64,000 bases of DNA from positions 1-64,000 of the forward strand of contig JAUHWY010000007.1 of assembly GCA_030427255.1 (NCBI GenBank), read 5' to 3'. A model generated the notes under the pieces. The model saw nothing but the letters and a program-made list of their open reading frames with translations. It did no database searches and was not told where the DNA came from. The DNA is from Bacteroidia bacterium. GTDB taxonomy: Bacteria > Bacteroidota > Bacteroidia > CAIKAF01. Position 1 is the first letter of the stretch. The number at the start of each line of letters is the position of its first letter. Made by a program: the position numbers and the translations under genes. Shown here in pieces: positions 1 through 9,014 of the stretch.

Positions 1-2757
1 ACACTCATGGCCCAAATGGCCGATAATTTTCATCCCAAACAATACCCCTTTCCTCCCGGAAATACCCCACAGGAAGTGGTTAATGGAGAACTGCTCCTAA
101 AACTGACACCTTCCGGCATGAACTTGTGGTTCGGCCAAGACAGTAGCTTTTGGAAGGCCACTAGCCGGAGTTTGCAGCTTACACATATTGAAAAAGCTAT
201 TCCTTTTTGGAATCCTCCAAAAGAATCGGTGGCTCCGGTTCCCTTAGTGGCGCTCGACCATATTTTTCGGGTTTACTTTCCCGATAGTCTTCCCTCATAC
301 ACGCTGGCTGCAAGGCTTTTCAACACGCCCGGGGTAGAGTGGGCCGAACCTGCCCTTAAGGTGCAACCTATGGTTACCCCCAATGATCCCAATTACTTTC
401 AGCAATGGTTTTTACCTAGAATTGGTGCCGATAGTTTATGGAACATTACCTTGGGCGATACCAACGTAGTGGTGGCAGTGGTAGATGGAGGAACCAATTT
501 CGCTCATCCTGACCTTCAAGCCAACCTTGCCCTAAACTATGCAGATCCTGTGGATGGAATAGATAATGACGGCGATGGATATTTAGACAATTTTAGGGGT
601 TGGGATTTGGGAGACTGGGATAACGACCCTTCCTACAATCCCGCGGGAAACCAATTCAGCATTCATGGCACCGGAATGTCAGGCCTGGTGGCAGCTACCA
701 CCAACAACAACCAAGGTGTGGCCAGTGTAGGTTGGAACATCCGATACTTGCCGGTAAAAATGGTAAACGCTTCCAGCGGCTGGACAAGAGGATACGAGGG
801 CATTGTATACGCAGCAGATCATGGCGCAGATGTCATCAATTGCTCTTGGGGAGGAACCGGTGTAAGTCATTTTGCACGTGACGTTCTAAACTACGCAAGT
901 TTGAATCGAGGCTGCCTCTTGGTGGCAGCAGGTGGAAACTCCAACAATACCGTACCTATTTTCCCTGCAGCTTATCCTCAGGTCATTGGAGTGGCATCTA
1001 CCGATATCAACGACAACAAAGGAGGAACTTCCAGCTATTATCGATTGATGAATTTGGCAGCTCCCGGAATAGGCATGCACAGGACTTGGGGTGGGGGATA
1101 TGCCACGTCCAACGGAACTTCCGACGCCTCTGCAGTTACCTCCGGCGCAGCTGGATTACTGCTTTCTGCTATTCCCGGATTAACTCCTTGGCAAGCCGGT
1201 GCACGCATCCTTAATAATGCAGACATCATTGACACCATGCCTTCGAACCTTCCCTTTGCCGGGTCTTTGGGAGAAGGAAGACTCAATGTTTGGAAAGCAT
1301 ACAATCAACCCTCTAGAGCAAGACTTCATTATATTTCAAGAGAACATACCGATGCCGACGGGGATGGCGTTTTTCTTCCGGGCGATACCGTCTTGCTTTC
1401 CGGGTTTTCCTGGAATTTGCTGGCTACTTCAGATGCAAGCCTCTCAGCTGCCATGGAAGCGTTTAGTCCCTACGTGCAGTGGATCGACAGCACCCAATCC
1501 CTTGGTGTAGTGCAAGCCAACGATACCATTGGGCATGCCACCGCACCCTTCCGATTTGTTGTAGCACAAAATACACCTACAAATACCTTAGTTCACTTTA
1601 GAATTCAATACGCCGATACCGCTTTGGCAGGCAGAACCGACTTCTATTTGTATTTGCATCCTCAACACATGCAATGGGAGGAAAACGATATCCATATCTC
1701 CGTTACCAACACGGGTCGGATGGGGTACTCCGATGGGCTCGCTCAAGCCGGCATTGGTTGGCGCAGGCCCGGAGGCGCAGCTCAATTGATGGAAATTTTC
1801 TTTAATGGTATGGGTTTCTGGCTGGGACACAATCAAACCGTACTTAACCAAACCCTCTCCGCTCCAATTACCGGTTGCTGTCCCCTTGACCAGCAAAATC
1901 ACTTCGAAGCCACCGCCCCCTTAAGCACCATCAAACGTGGCGACCATGGGGTAAAAACCATTAGAAGCTATTTTAAGGACACCTTGCTAAACCAATTTGA
2001 GGTTATGCGCTACGCGTGGGGCGATACCGCATCTCAAAATCGTGGAATTTTATTCCTTGATCATTGGGTAAAAAATGTGGGAAACAGCCCAATCACTAAT
2101 CTTTATGCAGGATATTTCTGCGATTTAGATATGCACGATACCTGGTTTTACATCAACCCAAACTTAGCTGCTTGGGATTCCCAAAACAGACTGGGTTACC
2201 AAAGAAATGCCAACCATGCGGTAACCTTTGGATTGGTGCTCCTGCAAGGCGGAAATCCCCACTATTATGCTTTTGATGTTTCTGGAAACAACGGCTCCAT
2301 GACCATTACCGACGGATTTACTGACGCAGAAAAATGGCAAGTCATGACAGGTGGAATTGGAAGGGCAGGAGGCCCCCCTGGAGATTTTGCCCAATACTTA
2401 GGCGGCGAAATACCCCAATTAGATACAGGTGGCTGTGCTTTGTTCAGCATGGCTCTGGTGACCGGACAAAATCTTGCCGAAGCCCAATCTTTTGCCCAAG
2501 AAGCTCTGCAACGCTACCAAAATTCGGTCAACGTTTGGACAGGAGCAGCACTAAACAGCAATTGGCACGATGCCGGAAATTGGAGTAGGGGAGCAGTCCC
2601 GAACCAAAACGACAGAGTATACATTGTGGCCCCTTCGGCAGCCCAAGGACTCGACCCCGTAATTTCACAATCCGATGCCCAAGCAGCCTACGTAGAAACT
2701 CTTTGCGGCGGAAACTTAAGGGTTCAGCAAGGAAGAAAACTCCAAGTTAGCCCTTGA
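1..2757 (+). CDS. Secreted S8 (subtilisin-like) serine peptidase, 5' end cut by window
   Basis: This is an extracellular subtilase. Numbering from the first visible ATG (position 7), the catalytic triad is readable: Asp160 in VVDGG, His220 in IHGTG and Ser372 in NGTS. A DNDGDGYLDN stretch between Asp and His looks like a calcium loop. About 500 residues follow the catalytic domain. The tail near residue 840-916 contains an NW..GNWS.GAVP..ND.V motif, as in secreted bacteroidetal beta-rich modules. The frame is open to base 1 and no signal peptide is visible, so the true start lies upstream of the window. I see no clear type IX sorting domain at the C-terminus, which is odd for a protein of this class. 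Family assignment is firm; substrate and export route are inferred. Confidence 0.9.
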   Translation, partial: TLMAQMADNFHPKQYPFPPGNTPQEVVNGELLLKLTPSGMNLWFGQDSSFWKATSRSLQLTHIEKAIPFWNPPKESVAPVPLVALDHIFRVYFPDSLPSYTLAARLFNTPGVEWAEPALKVQPMVTPNDPNYFQQWFLPRIGADSLWNITLGDTNVVVAVVDGGTNFAHPDLQANLALNYADPVDGIDNDGDGYLDNFRGWDLGDWDNDPSYNPAGNQFSIHGTGMSGLVAATTNNNQGVASVGWNIRYLPVKMVNASSGWTRGYEGIVYAADHGADVINCSWGGTGVSHFARDVLNYASLNRGCLLVAAGGNSNNTVPIFPAAYPQVIGVASTDINDNKGGTSSYYRLMNLAAPGIGMHRTWGGGYATSNGTSDASAVTSGAAGLLLSAIPGLTPWQAGARILNNADIIDTMPSNLPFAGSLGEGRLNVWKAYNQPSRARLHYISREHTDADGDGVFLPGDTVLLSGFSWNLLATSDASLSAAMEAFSPYVQWIDSTQSLGVVQANDTIGHATAPFRFVVAQNTPTNTLVHFRIQYADTALAGRTDFYLYLHPQHMQWEENDIHISVTNTGRMGYSDGLAQAGIGWRRPGGAAQLMEIFFNGMGFWLGHNQTVLNQTLSAPITGCCPLDQQNHFEATAPLSTIKRGDHGVKTIRSYFKDTLLNQFEVMRYAWGDTASQNRGILFLDHWVKNVGNSPITNLYAGYFCDLDMHDTWFYINPNLAAWDSQNRLGYQRNANHAVTFGLVLLQGGNPHYYAFDVSGNNGSMTITDGFTDAEKWQVMTGGIGRAGGPPGDFAQYLGGEIPQLDTGGCALFSMALVTGQNLAEAQSFAQEALQRYQNSVNVWTGAALNSNWHDAGNWSRGAVPNQNDRVYIVAPSAAQGLDPVISQSDAQAAYVETLCGGNLRVQQGRKLQVSP

Positions 2758-2771
2758 TTCATCAGGATTGC

Positions 2772-2779
2772 TATTTTTG
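2772..2779 (+). promoter_or_regulatory. -7 promoter box of the DUF5606 gene
   Basis: TATTTTTG matches the Bacteroidota -7 consensus TAnnTTTG and lies 21 nt before the ATG at 2801. A TTG at 2754-2756 is a possible -33 element. This is a promoter with a normal leader. Confidence 0.5.
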
Positions 2780-2800
2780 ACACTGCATTAAACATAACGC

Positions 2801-3247
2801 ATGGAATTCGAAAAATTAATATCTATCGCAGGACAAAGTAGCCTGTTTGAAATATTGAGCAGAACCAAGTTTGGATTGGTAGCTAAATCTCTAGAAAACG
2901 GCAAAAAAATGCCCGTTTATCAATCCCAGCAAGTAAGTAGCTTGCAGGACATTAGCATGTATACCTACGAAGGCGAAGTGGCTTTAAGAGAAGTGTTTGT
3001 GCGTTTGCTTAAAAAAACAGAGGGCAAAACATCCATCAAACACACCGAATCTGCCGAAGCCCTAAGAAAAGCATTTGAAGAAGTAGTGCCCGACTTTGAT
3101 AAAGAAAGGGTACGTGATAGCGATCTTAAAAAACTCTTCCGTTGGTTTAACCAGGCCGTAGAAAATGGAATGACTGATCCTGCTGCACTTGAATCAGCCG
3201 AAAATCAAGAAACCGATACCAGCAGCGAAGAACCGGAAAAGGACTAA
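2801..3247 (+). CDS. DUF5606 family protein
   Basis: This 148-residue protein begins with the pattern I recognise from the Bacteroidota-specific DUF5606 family: ISIAGQ..LFE near residues 7-17, then a segment on modifying residues through the word-like block LVAKSLENGKK. The C-terminal third is acidic (many Glu and Asp). No signal peptide or membrane segment is visible, so it is probably cytosolic. The molecular function of the family is unknown to me. It lies between the S8 peptidase and a response regulator on the same strand, 43 bp after the former, and has its own promoter box. Confidence 0.75.
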   Translation: MEFEKLISIAGQSSLFEILSRTKFGLVAKSLENGKKMPVYQSQQVSSLQDISMYTYEGEVALREVFVRLLKKTEGKTSIKHTESAEALRKAFEEVVPDFDKERVRDSDLKKLFRWFNQAVENGMTDPAALESAENQETDTSSEEPEKD

Positions 3248-3261
3248 GCTAAATACCTTTG

Positions 3262-3984
3262 ATGGAAACCACTCCAAACAGGAATATCCTTCTTTTAGAA
3301 GACAACGAACTCAACGCTCAGATTCTTAAAATGTATCTGAAACGGTTGGGCATGCATGTGGAGTGGTTTGATAAGGGAGACGATGCCCTCAACTGTGTCC
3401 TTGATGGAAAATTTGTTTTTGACCTTGTTCTGCTCGATCACCAGCTAGATACAGAAAGCGGAGATGAATGGATCAATCGCTTAAGAACAAAAATACCGGA
3501 TTTTGAGCTTCCCGTAATCAGTACCTCCGCACACCTTCAAAACAAGGAAATCGAAAAAAACCTAAAGGTTGGAGTAGCAGGTTTTTTGCAAAAACCCATA
3601 ATGGACAAGGACTTAACGCGCTTAGAACAGCACATTAAGCAAACCCAAGACTTATGGAATGCCTATCAGCAGTCCCCAAAATCCAACCCAATCTCCGAAG
3701 AAAGCCTGAACTTAGGCATGCTCCCAAAAGCACAAATGGTGGACTTTTGGCTCGACTACGGTTTTGAAAGGCTTTCTCAACTTATGACCAATCAAAGCCA
3801 GGACCCGACCGAACGCTTAGGTCTCTTGAACCTGACCAAATGGTACCGCTTTTTCGGACTTTTTGCAGCTGGAAAAAACTGGCAGATACAACCCTTGGAG
3901 CCACAAAGCAAAACAGCCTTTGAATTTGAGCTCAAATACTGCAAGGAATCTCTTGAGTCCTTAAAAGTTCAAATGCTCGCGTAG
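3262..3984 (+). CDS. Response regulator: receiver domain plus unknown helical C-terminus
   Basis: Residues 6-125 form a CheY-like receiver: acidic pair Glu13-Asp14, phospho-acceptor Asp59 in VLLDHQLD, Ser/Thr at 87-89 and Lys111 in the KP motif. The C-terminal ~110 residues contain no DNA-binding domain. They are helical and include an LNLTKWYRFFGLFAAGKNW stretch that resembles the core of a histidine-phosphotransfer (Hpt) helix without the histidine. A TTG codon at 3259 could also initiate, but the ATG at 3262 is preferred. The next gene encodes an Hpt-like protein with an intact histidine, so the two probably belong to one phosphorelay. No histidine kinase lies nearby. Confidence 0.82.
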   Translation: METTPNRNILLLEDNELNAQILKMYLKRLGMHVEWFDKGDDALNCVLDGKFVFDLVLLDHQLDTESGDEWINRLRTKIPDFELPVISTSAHLQNKEIEKNLKVGVAGFLQKPIMDKDLTRLEQHIKQTQDLWNAYQQSPKSNPISEESLNLGMLPKAQMVDFWLDYGFERLSQLMTNQSQDPTERLGLLNLTKWYRFFGLFAAGKNWQIQPLEPQSKTAFEFELKYCKESLESLKVQMLA

Positions 3985-4005
3985 GGCTTTTTTGTACATT
4001 TAGGC

Positions 4006-4389
4006 ATGCCCGAAATCGATGAAAGACTGGCGTATCTGCATTCCGTCACCAACGGCAAAGAAAGGCATTTGGTAAGGTTGATCTCTATTTTTTTGGAAAC
4101 CATTCCAAAGCAATTGGAATCTCTGTACCAGGAACTGGAAAACGCCAATGAGGTTTCCGAATCTGCACGAAAAATCATCCATAAGCTCAGGCCGGCATTG
4201 CAATCCATGGGCATGCAGCAAACGGTACAAAAACTACAGGAAATGCACGGCGGAGCAAAAATAACAAAGCGTAATCATTTGGAGTTAAAGATGTTAGTCC
4301 AGGAAGATTGGCGTTATTTTTTTAGTGCTTTGGAACAAAGCTACGGCAAGGAATTGATTGGCCAATTTCAAATTCCTGACCTTCCTTGA
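4006..4389 (+). CDS. Hpt-like phosphotransfer protein
   Basis: This 127-residue all-helical protein carries the motif IIHKLRPALQSMGM, with His59 in the position of the phosphorylated histidine of Hpt domains (compare the family pattern AHKLKG.....G). The helix before it (residues 20-50) and the one after (68-80) fit the four-helix bundle. It is 21 bp downstream of the response regulator, so a His-to-Asp relay between them is a reasonable inference. It could also be a degenerate member, since a basic residue follows the Lys at the +2 position. A TACATTTA box, one mismatch from the -7 consensus, lies 3 nt before the ATG. Confidence 0.7.
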   Translation: MPEIDERLAYLHSVTNGKERHLVRLISIFLETIPKQLESLYQELENANEVSESARKIIHKLRPALQSMGMQQTVQKLQEMHGGAKITKRNHLELKMLVQEDWRYFFSALEQSYGKELIGQFQIPDLP

Positions 4390-4457
4390 GCATACCTATT
4401 TGACGATAATTTATATTATGTTAAATAGGGGTTTGGAAATCCTACCTCATTTAGTTT

Positions 4458-4604
4458 TCTGGGGGCCTTTTCCGTCTCCATCTCCAAGTCCTCGGCCCTT
4501 AGCTTAGCGCCATGGCCTTTGCTTGTTTTCCGCAAAGCTCCAAAAAGCAAAAGCTCATGGCGCTAGGCTTCGTGCCTCCGGGCTTTTCAATTCCGCCGGG
4601 GCCC
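4458..4604 (-). repeat. Intergenic long-hairpin element A
   Basis: This is a GC-rich segment in the convergent gap between the Hpt gene and the TPR gene. It contains a perfect 10-bp inverted repeat, TAGCGCCATG (4505-4514) and CATGGCGCTA (4556-4565), with a smaller CTTTGC/GCAAAG hairpin inside. Read on the minus strand, one end has a GAAAAGCCCGG motif that recurs in the other elements of this family in the window. Small open frames here are not convincing genes. Confidence 0.6.
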
Positions 4605-4634
4605 AAAAAAAATCCCGACAAAAGCCGGGATTTC
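4605..4634 (-). terminator. Rho-independent terminator of the TPR gene
   Basis: AAATCCCG (4610-4617) pairs with CGGGATTT (4626-4633) around an 8-nt loop. On the minus strand the stem is followed by a run of T, so it terminates the minus-strand TPR gene that ends at 4659. Confidence 0.75.
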
Positions 4635-4658
4635 TTTAAAGTATCGCATCTATGGAAA

Positions 4659-6110
4659 TCACTTTCCTTCCTCTGCCTTAAGCTCTTTAAACCTTTCCAT
4701 ATTTCCGGTTTTGGTATACACTTGCATTAAGGTGCTCCGAATCATGCTCATGCGGCTGGGGTCCGGACTCTCCTTGGCTTTTTCAACCGAATAAGCTTTC
4801 TCTAGCATTACCGCACTCTCCTTAAACAATTCGGTAGCTTCGGCCTTTAATGCTTCGTATTTTTCGGTCTCGGACAAATCCAAAGCATTGGCCTCATTCA
4901 ATTTCACATTGGCTTTAGAAATAATTCCATTGGCCAATTGCAAATAAGCCCCGGTGTTGGAAGGATCCAGCTCTAAGGTTTGAGCATAGCCTTCCTCTGC
5001 CTCTTTTCTTCTTTTTGCAATTATTTCTGCGTTGGCTTTGGGGTCTTCTGCAATCAAACGTTCCACAATTTTATCATTGACCACACCTTTATTAAAGTAC
5101 AATACTTTTAAAATGTCTTTCTCATCTGTTTCCTGAAACGCTTCAATCGCTTCATTAATGGCAGCTAAGGCCTTCTCATCGTTCTTTTGCTCAAGGTGAA
5201 AATTCACTTCCTCCAACACAATTTCGGCGCGTTTTTGAGGAAACTTCTCTTTTCCTTTGGCAATCAACTCCCCTGCCCTAGCATTATCTCCGGTGAGCAA
5301 AGCCAACCGAATATCCATCATATACAAATCCGGATTTTCACCAAAGCGTTCATTCGAGATTTGAATTACTTCTTTGGCCTTCTCATAGTCTTCATTTGCA
5401 ATATGCAATGAAATCAAATTTTGGGTCATCACCGTATCTTTAGGCTGTGCTTCCATAGCTTCTTTGGCCATGGCAATGCCCTTTTCTTTTTCCCCGCCAT
5501 TAAATAAAGCCATGGAACGATACAGTTGAATAATGGCCAACTGACGCTGAATCCCTTCATTCTCAGGATCTTGATTAGAAAGGGCTTGGAAAATGGTAAA
5601 GGCCTTTTGGTACGCAGCATCGGAGGCTTTGAAATCCGAGTTGTTAAATTTATCAAGCCCTTGTTCAAACAGAGAATTACCATAGGTGAGCAACTTATTT
5701 CCGATGTCTGCCGCATCTTCAATCTTTGGCTTGCCATTCCCTCTTTTTTCGACTACCAAGGCACGCATATAGCTGGCTGCTGCGGTGTCAGCAGCGCCGT
5801 CTTTATGCAACAGCAACCGGGGACTTTTGTCCGTATAAATAAACCAGTACACATCTCCTCTGCGTTTCCAGGTTTTTGATTTACCCCGTGTGGCGTCATT
5901 CAACACTGCTCCATCAATATTCTCCTTAGCTTCCAGTAAGGCATTTATGGCTGCTTCTTCGTTGTTTTCGCGTTCTCTTTCGTAGGTCCCTAAGTTTTCC
6001 CAAGCCGTTAATACTGCGGCATCTTGAGCAGAAAGAGATAGACTGCTCAAAAAAAACAGACTAAGGCTTAAAACCTTCCGGGGAAATGCTATGCTGTTTG
6101 TAATGTTCAT
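4659..6110 (-). CDS. Exported tetratricopeptide-repeat protein
   Basis: This 483-residue protein starts with a signal peptide (residues 1-29: charged N-region, hydrophobic LSLSLFFLSSLSLS, then SAQ cleavage site). The rest is a run of TPR-like helix pairs, clear around residues 150-185, 205-300 and 330-420, with a conserved W.RRGDVYWFIY segment near 85-100. It is probably periplasmic and acts as a scaffold, but no partner can be named. It lies after gyrA on the same strand with 76 bp between, and a hairpin in the gap suggests separate transcription. The family is common in Bacteroidota. Confidence 0.8.
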   Translation of the reverse strand: MNITNSIAFPRKVLSLSLFFLSSLSLSAQDAAVLTAWENLGTYERERENNEEAAINALLEAKENIDGAVLNDATRGKSKTWKRRGDVYWFIYTDKSPRLLLHKDGAADTAAASYMRALVVEKRGNGKPKIEDAADIGNKLLTYGNSLFEQGLDKFNNSDFKASDAAYQKAFTIFQALSNQDPENEGIQRQLAIIQLYRSMALFNGGEKEKGIAMAKEAMEAQPKDTVMTQNLISLHIANEDYEKAKEVIQISNERFGENPDLYMMDIRLALLTGDNARAGELIAKGKEKFPQKRAEIVLEEVNFHLEQKNDEKALAAINEAIEAFQETDEKDILKVLYFNKGVVNDKIVERLIAEDPKANAEIIAKRRKEAEEGYAQTLELDPSNTGAYLQLANGIISKANVKLNEANALDLSETEKYEALKAEATELFKESAVMLEKAYSVEKAKESPDPSRMSMIRSTLMQVYTKTGNMERFKELKAEEGK

Positions 6111-6150
6111 AATTCCGGTCTTTATGCAAATAAATTAACAAAATTCAGGC

Positions 6151-6172
6151 CAAAAGTGTAAAGACACTTTTG
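6151..6172 (-). terminator. Perfect hairpin after gyrA, possible weak terminator
   Basis: CAAAAGTGT (6151-6159) and ACACTTTTG (6164-6172) form a perfect 9-bp stem with a 4-nt loop, 15 nt after the gyrA stop codon. There is no good T-run after it on the minus strand, so termination is uncertain. It could instead be an mRNA-end stabiliser. Confidence 0.4.
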
Positions 6173-6186
6173 ACCTTTAATCGGTT

Positions 6187-8766
6187 TTACGTGGTTTCAG
6201 GAGCATCCGGGTTGGGTGCATCAGCACCACTTTGACCAGCTTCATCAGTAAGGTCTGTGGTGGGGTCTTCCTCCATTCCGGCTTCCTCTACCGCTTCTTT
6301 GCGGACCCGGGCTACGGCTGCAATCTGATCGTCGTTGCGCATCCGGATAAGACGAACGCCCTGAGTTGCCCTTCCCATAATACGCATCTCCTCTACCGCC
6401 AAGCGAATGAGTGTGCCTTTTCTCGTAATGATCATTAAATGATCCCCATCCACCGCAGCTTTAAGTGCAATTAAGTTGCCTGTTTTGTCGGTTATGTTGA
6501 TGGTCCGCACCCCTTTACCGCCACGGTTGGTAATTCTATACTCTTCAATAGAGGACCTTTTTCCATAACCGTTTTCGCTTACTACGAGGACTTCTGCGGG
6601 ATCATTAGGATCAATGGTAATCATTCCAATTACCTCATCATTTACTTCGTCGTCTAGGCGAATTCCACGAACACCGGTGGCTGTTCGACCCATGGCACGC
6701 ACCTTTTCTTCGGGGAAGCGAATGGCGCGTCCGGTATTCAATGCCATCATAATGTCGTGGTTGCCGTTGGTAAGTTTTGCTTCCAAAAGCTCATCGTCTT
6801 CACGCACATTAATGGCATTGATTCCATTGGCTCGTGGTCTGCTGTATGCTTCCAGGGTGGTTTTTTTAATCACCCCTTTTTTAGAGCACATTACAATAAA
6901 ATTGGACTCGGTATATTCCTTATTATCCAATCCTTTAACCGCAATAAAGGCTTTAACCCGGTCCCCGGGCTCAATTTGAATTAGATTTTGAATAGGCCTT
7001 CCTTTGGTCGATTTGGCTCCTTCGGGAATTTCGAATACCCTCAACCAATAGCATCGCCCTCTTTCCGTAAAGAACAGCATGTATGCGTGGGTATCGGCTA
7101 TAAACAAATGTTCTAGGAAATCTTCGTCTCTGGTGGCGCTTCCGCGTGACCCTACTCCTCCCCTGCTTTGTTGGCGATATTCCACCAGTTGGGTCCGCTT
7201 GATGTAGCCTAAGTGCGAGATGGTAACCACCATAGGCTCATCGGCAATGATGTCCTCAATGCGGAAATCATCGGCAGAATAAACGATTTCGGTACGACGT
7301 TCGTCGCCATATTTTTGGCGAATTTCTTCGAGTTCCTCGCGAATAATATTCATTCGAAGCGGTTCTTCGGCAAGAACACGCTTTAACCAATGAATTTTTT
7401 CCATGATTTGGTCGTACTCTTCCCGAATTTTGTCGCGCTCCATTCCGGTTAGACGCTGCAAACGCATATCCAAAATGGCCTTAGCCTGAATTTCAGAAAG
7501 TTGGAAATTTGACATTAAGCCCTCTCTTGCCTCTTCTACGGTAGGGCTTTTCCGAATCAAGGCAATGACCTCGTCTAAATGGTCAAGGGCTATTAAATAG
7601 CCTTCTAGAATATGTGCCCTCTTTTCGGCTTGTTCCAATTCGTACTGGGCCCTTCTTGTTACTACTTCGTGGCGGTGGTTTACGTACTCACGAACGAGGT
7701 CTTTGAGGTTAAGCAGTTCAGGACGACCATTTACAAGGGCAATGTTATTTACACTAAATGAGGTTTGTAGCGCAGTGTACTTGTACAATTGGTTTAACAC
7801 CACATTAGTAACCGCATCGCGTTTAAGTTCAAACACAAGGCGCATTCCGTTTCGATCCGACTCAAGCCGGATATCGCTAATGCCTTCTAGTTTTTTATCC
7901 TGAACCAATTCAGCGGCTTTCACCTGAATTTCGGCAGGGTTTACCTGATACGGTACTTCGGTTACAACAATTTGCTCTTTGCCATTGTCTAGAAGCTCGA
8001 TATTTGTTCTAGCTCTTAATACAATACGTCCTCTACCGGTTTCAAAGGCAGATTTTACTCCTTCATACCCATAAATAATACCTCCTGTTGGGAAATCAGG
8101 GGCTTTGATGTATTGCATCAATTCCTCCACGGAAATGTCCCTATTGTCAATAAAGGCAACAATTCCGTCAATAACTTCGGTTAGGTTATGCGGTGCCATG
8201 TTGGTGGCCATACCCACAGCAATACCGGAGCTTCCATTAACCAAAAGGCTTGGGATTTTACCGGGAAGCACGGTCGGCTCCTCAAGGGAGTCATCAAAAT
8301 TCAAGCGCCAATCGATGGTATTCTTATCGATATCTTCCAGAAGCTCTTCGGCCACCTTTTTAAGTCGAGCTTCGGTATAACGCATGGCGGCAGGGCTATC
8401 CCCTTCCATAGATCCGTAGTTACCCTGACCATCGACCAAAGGGTATCTTAAAGACCAATCTTGCGCCATACGCACCATAGCGTCATAAACGGAGCTATCG
8501 CCATGCGGGTGATACTTACCAAGTACCTCACCCACAATACGCGCGGATTTTTTATAGGGGCGATTGGAGAGGACTCCAAGCTCAGACATTCCGAAAAGCA
8601 CCCTTCGGTGCACAGGCTTTAGGCCATCTCTAACATCAGGTAATGCCCTGGAAACAATAACCGACATCGAATAATCGATGTAAGCTGATTTCATTTCCTC
8701 CTCTATGTTGATGGGAATGATCCGTTGGTTTGGATAATCAGGTCCTGTAACTTGTTCGTCTGCCAT
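6187..8766 (-). CDS. gyrA: DNA gyrase subunit A
   Basis: GyrA forms the breakage-reunion half of the A2B2 type II topoisomerase that introduces negative supercoils. The catalytic tyrosine is Tyr130 in AMRYTEARL. The quinolone pocket reads GDSSVYDAM, with Ser91 and Asp95 equivalent to E. coli Ser83 and Asp87. The C-terminal beta-pinwheel has repeated blades (for example SRGGVGSRG and NRGGKGVRT, which stand for the GyrA box) and ends in an acidic tail. At 859 residues, length is normal. The DNA is single-gene in context; gyrB is not in the window. Upstream lies a 248-bp divergent gap shared with clpC. Confidence 0.97.
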   Translation of the reverse strand: MADEQVTGPDYPNQRIIPINIEEEMKSAYIDYSMSVIVSRALPDVRDGLKPVHRRVLFGMSELGVLSNRPYKKSARIVGEVLGKYHPHGDSSVYDAMVRMAQDWSLRYPLVDGQGNYGSMEGDSPAAMRYTEARLKKVAEELLEDIDKNTIDWRLNFDDSLEEPTVLPGKIPSLLVNGSSGIAVGMATNMAPHNLTEVIDGIVAFIDNRDISVEELMQYIKAPDFPTGGIIYGYEGVKSAFETGRGRIVLRARTNIELLDNGKEQIVVTEVPYQVNPAEIQVKAAELVQDKKLEGISDIRLESDRNGMRLVFELKRDAVTNVVLNQLYKYTALQTSFSVNNIALVNGRPELLNLKDLVREYVNHRHEVVTRRAQYELEQAEKRAHILEGYLIALDHLDEVIALIRKSPTVEEAREGLMSNFQLSEIQAKAILDMRLQRLTGMERDKIREEYDQIMEKIHWLKRVLAEEPLRMNIIREELEEIRQKYGDERRTEIVYSADDFRIEDIIADEPMVVTISHLGYIKRTQLVEYRQQSRGGVGSRGSATRDEDFLEHLFIADTHAYMLFFTERGRCYWLRVFEIPEGAKSTKGRPIQNLIQIEPGDRVKAFIAVKGLDNKEYTESNFIVMCSKKGVIKKTTLEAYSRPRANGINAINVREDDELLEAKLTNGNHDIMMALNTGRAIRFPEEKVRAMGRTATGVRGIRLDDEVNDEVIGMITIDPNDPAEVLVVSENGYGKRSSIEEYRITNRGGKGVRTINITDKTGNLIALKAAVDGDHLMIITRKGTLIRLAVEEMRIMGRATQGVRLIRMRNDDQIAAVARVRKEAVEEAGMEEDPTTDLTDEAGQSGADAPNPDAPETT

Positions 8767-9014
8767 TTCTTTTTAATTTTCCTCTTGTTGAGCTATTTGC
8801 TCAATACATTTCCGAATGGACGAAGGTAATGAATTGGCCTGAAGGCAATGGTGTCCAAAGCTTAGAAGATAATAACAAGTGCGGAAAAAATTGTGAATAA
8901 TCTAAGCTGCTTTTTCTGCATTAGTGACAAAAAAAATTACCTTGCAGGCAACAAAAACAAACGTTTTTCATCTTCATTCGTTATAGATAAATATAAGGTA
9001 TCAGGTAAACCATT
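8767..9014. other. Divergent intergenic region gyrA/clpC
   Basis: This gap must hold the promoters of gyrA (minus) and clpC (plus). I found no exact TAnnTTTG box in it on either strand, so these promoters are either degenerate or of another class. Confidence 0.4.

Noticed and set aside
8467-8520. Quinolone resistance in gyrA
   Set aside because: The key positions are Ser91 and Asp95, the susceptible-type residues; sequence alone shows no resistance substitution there.
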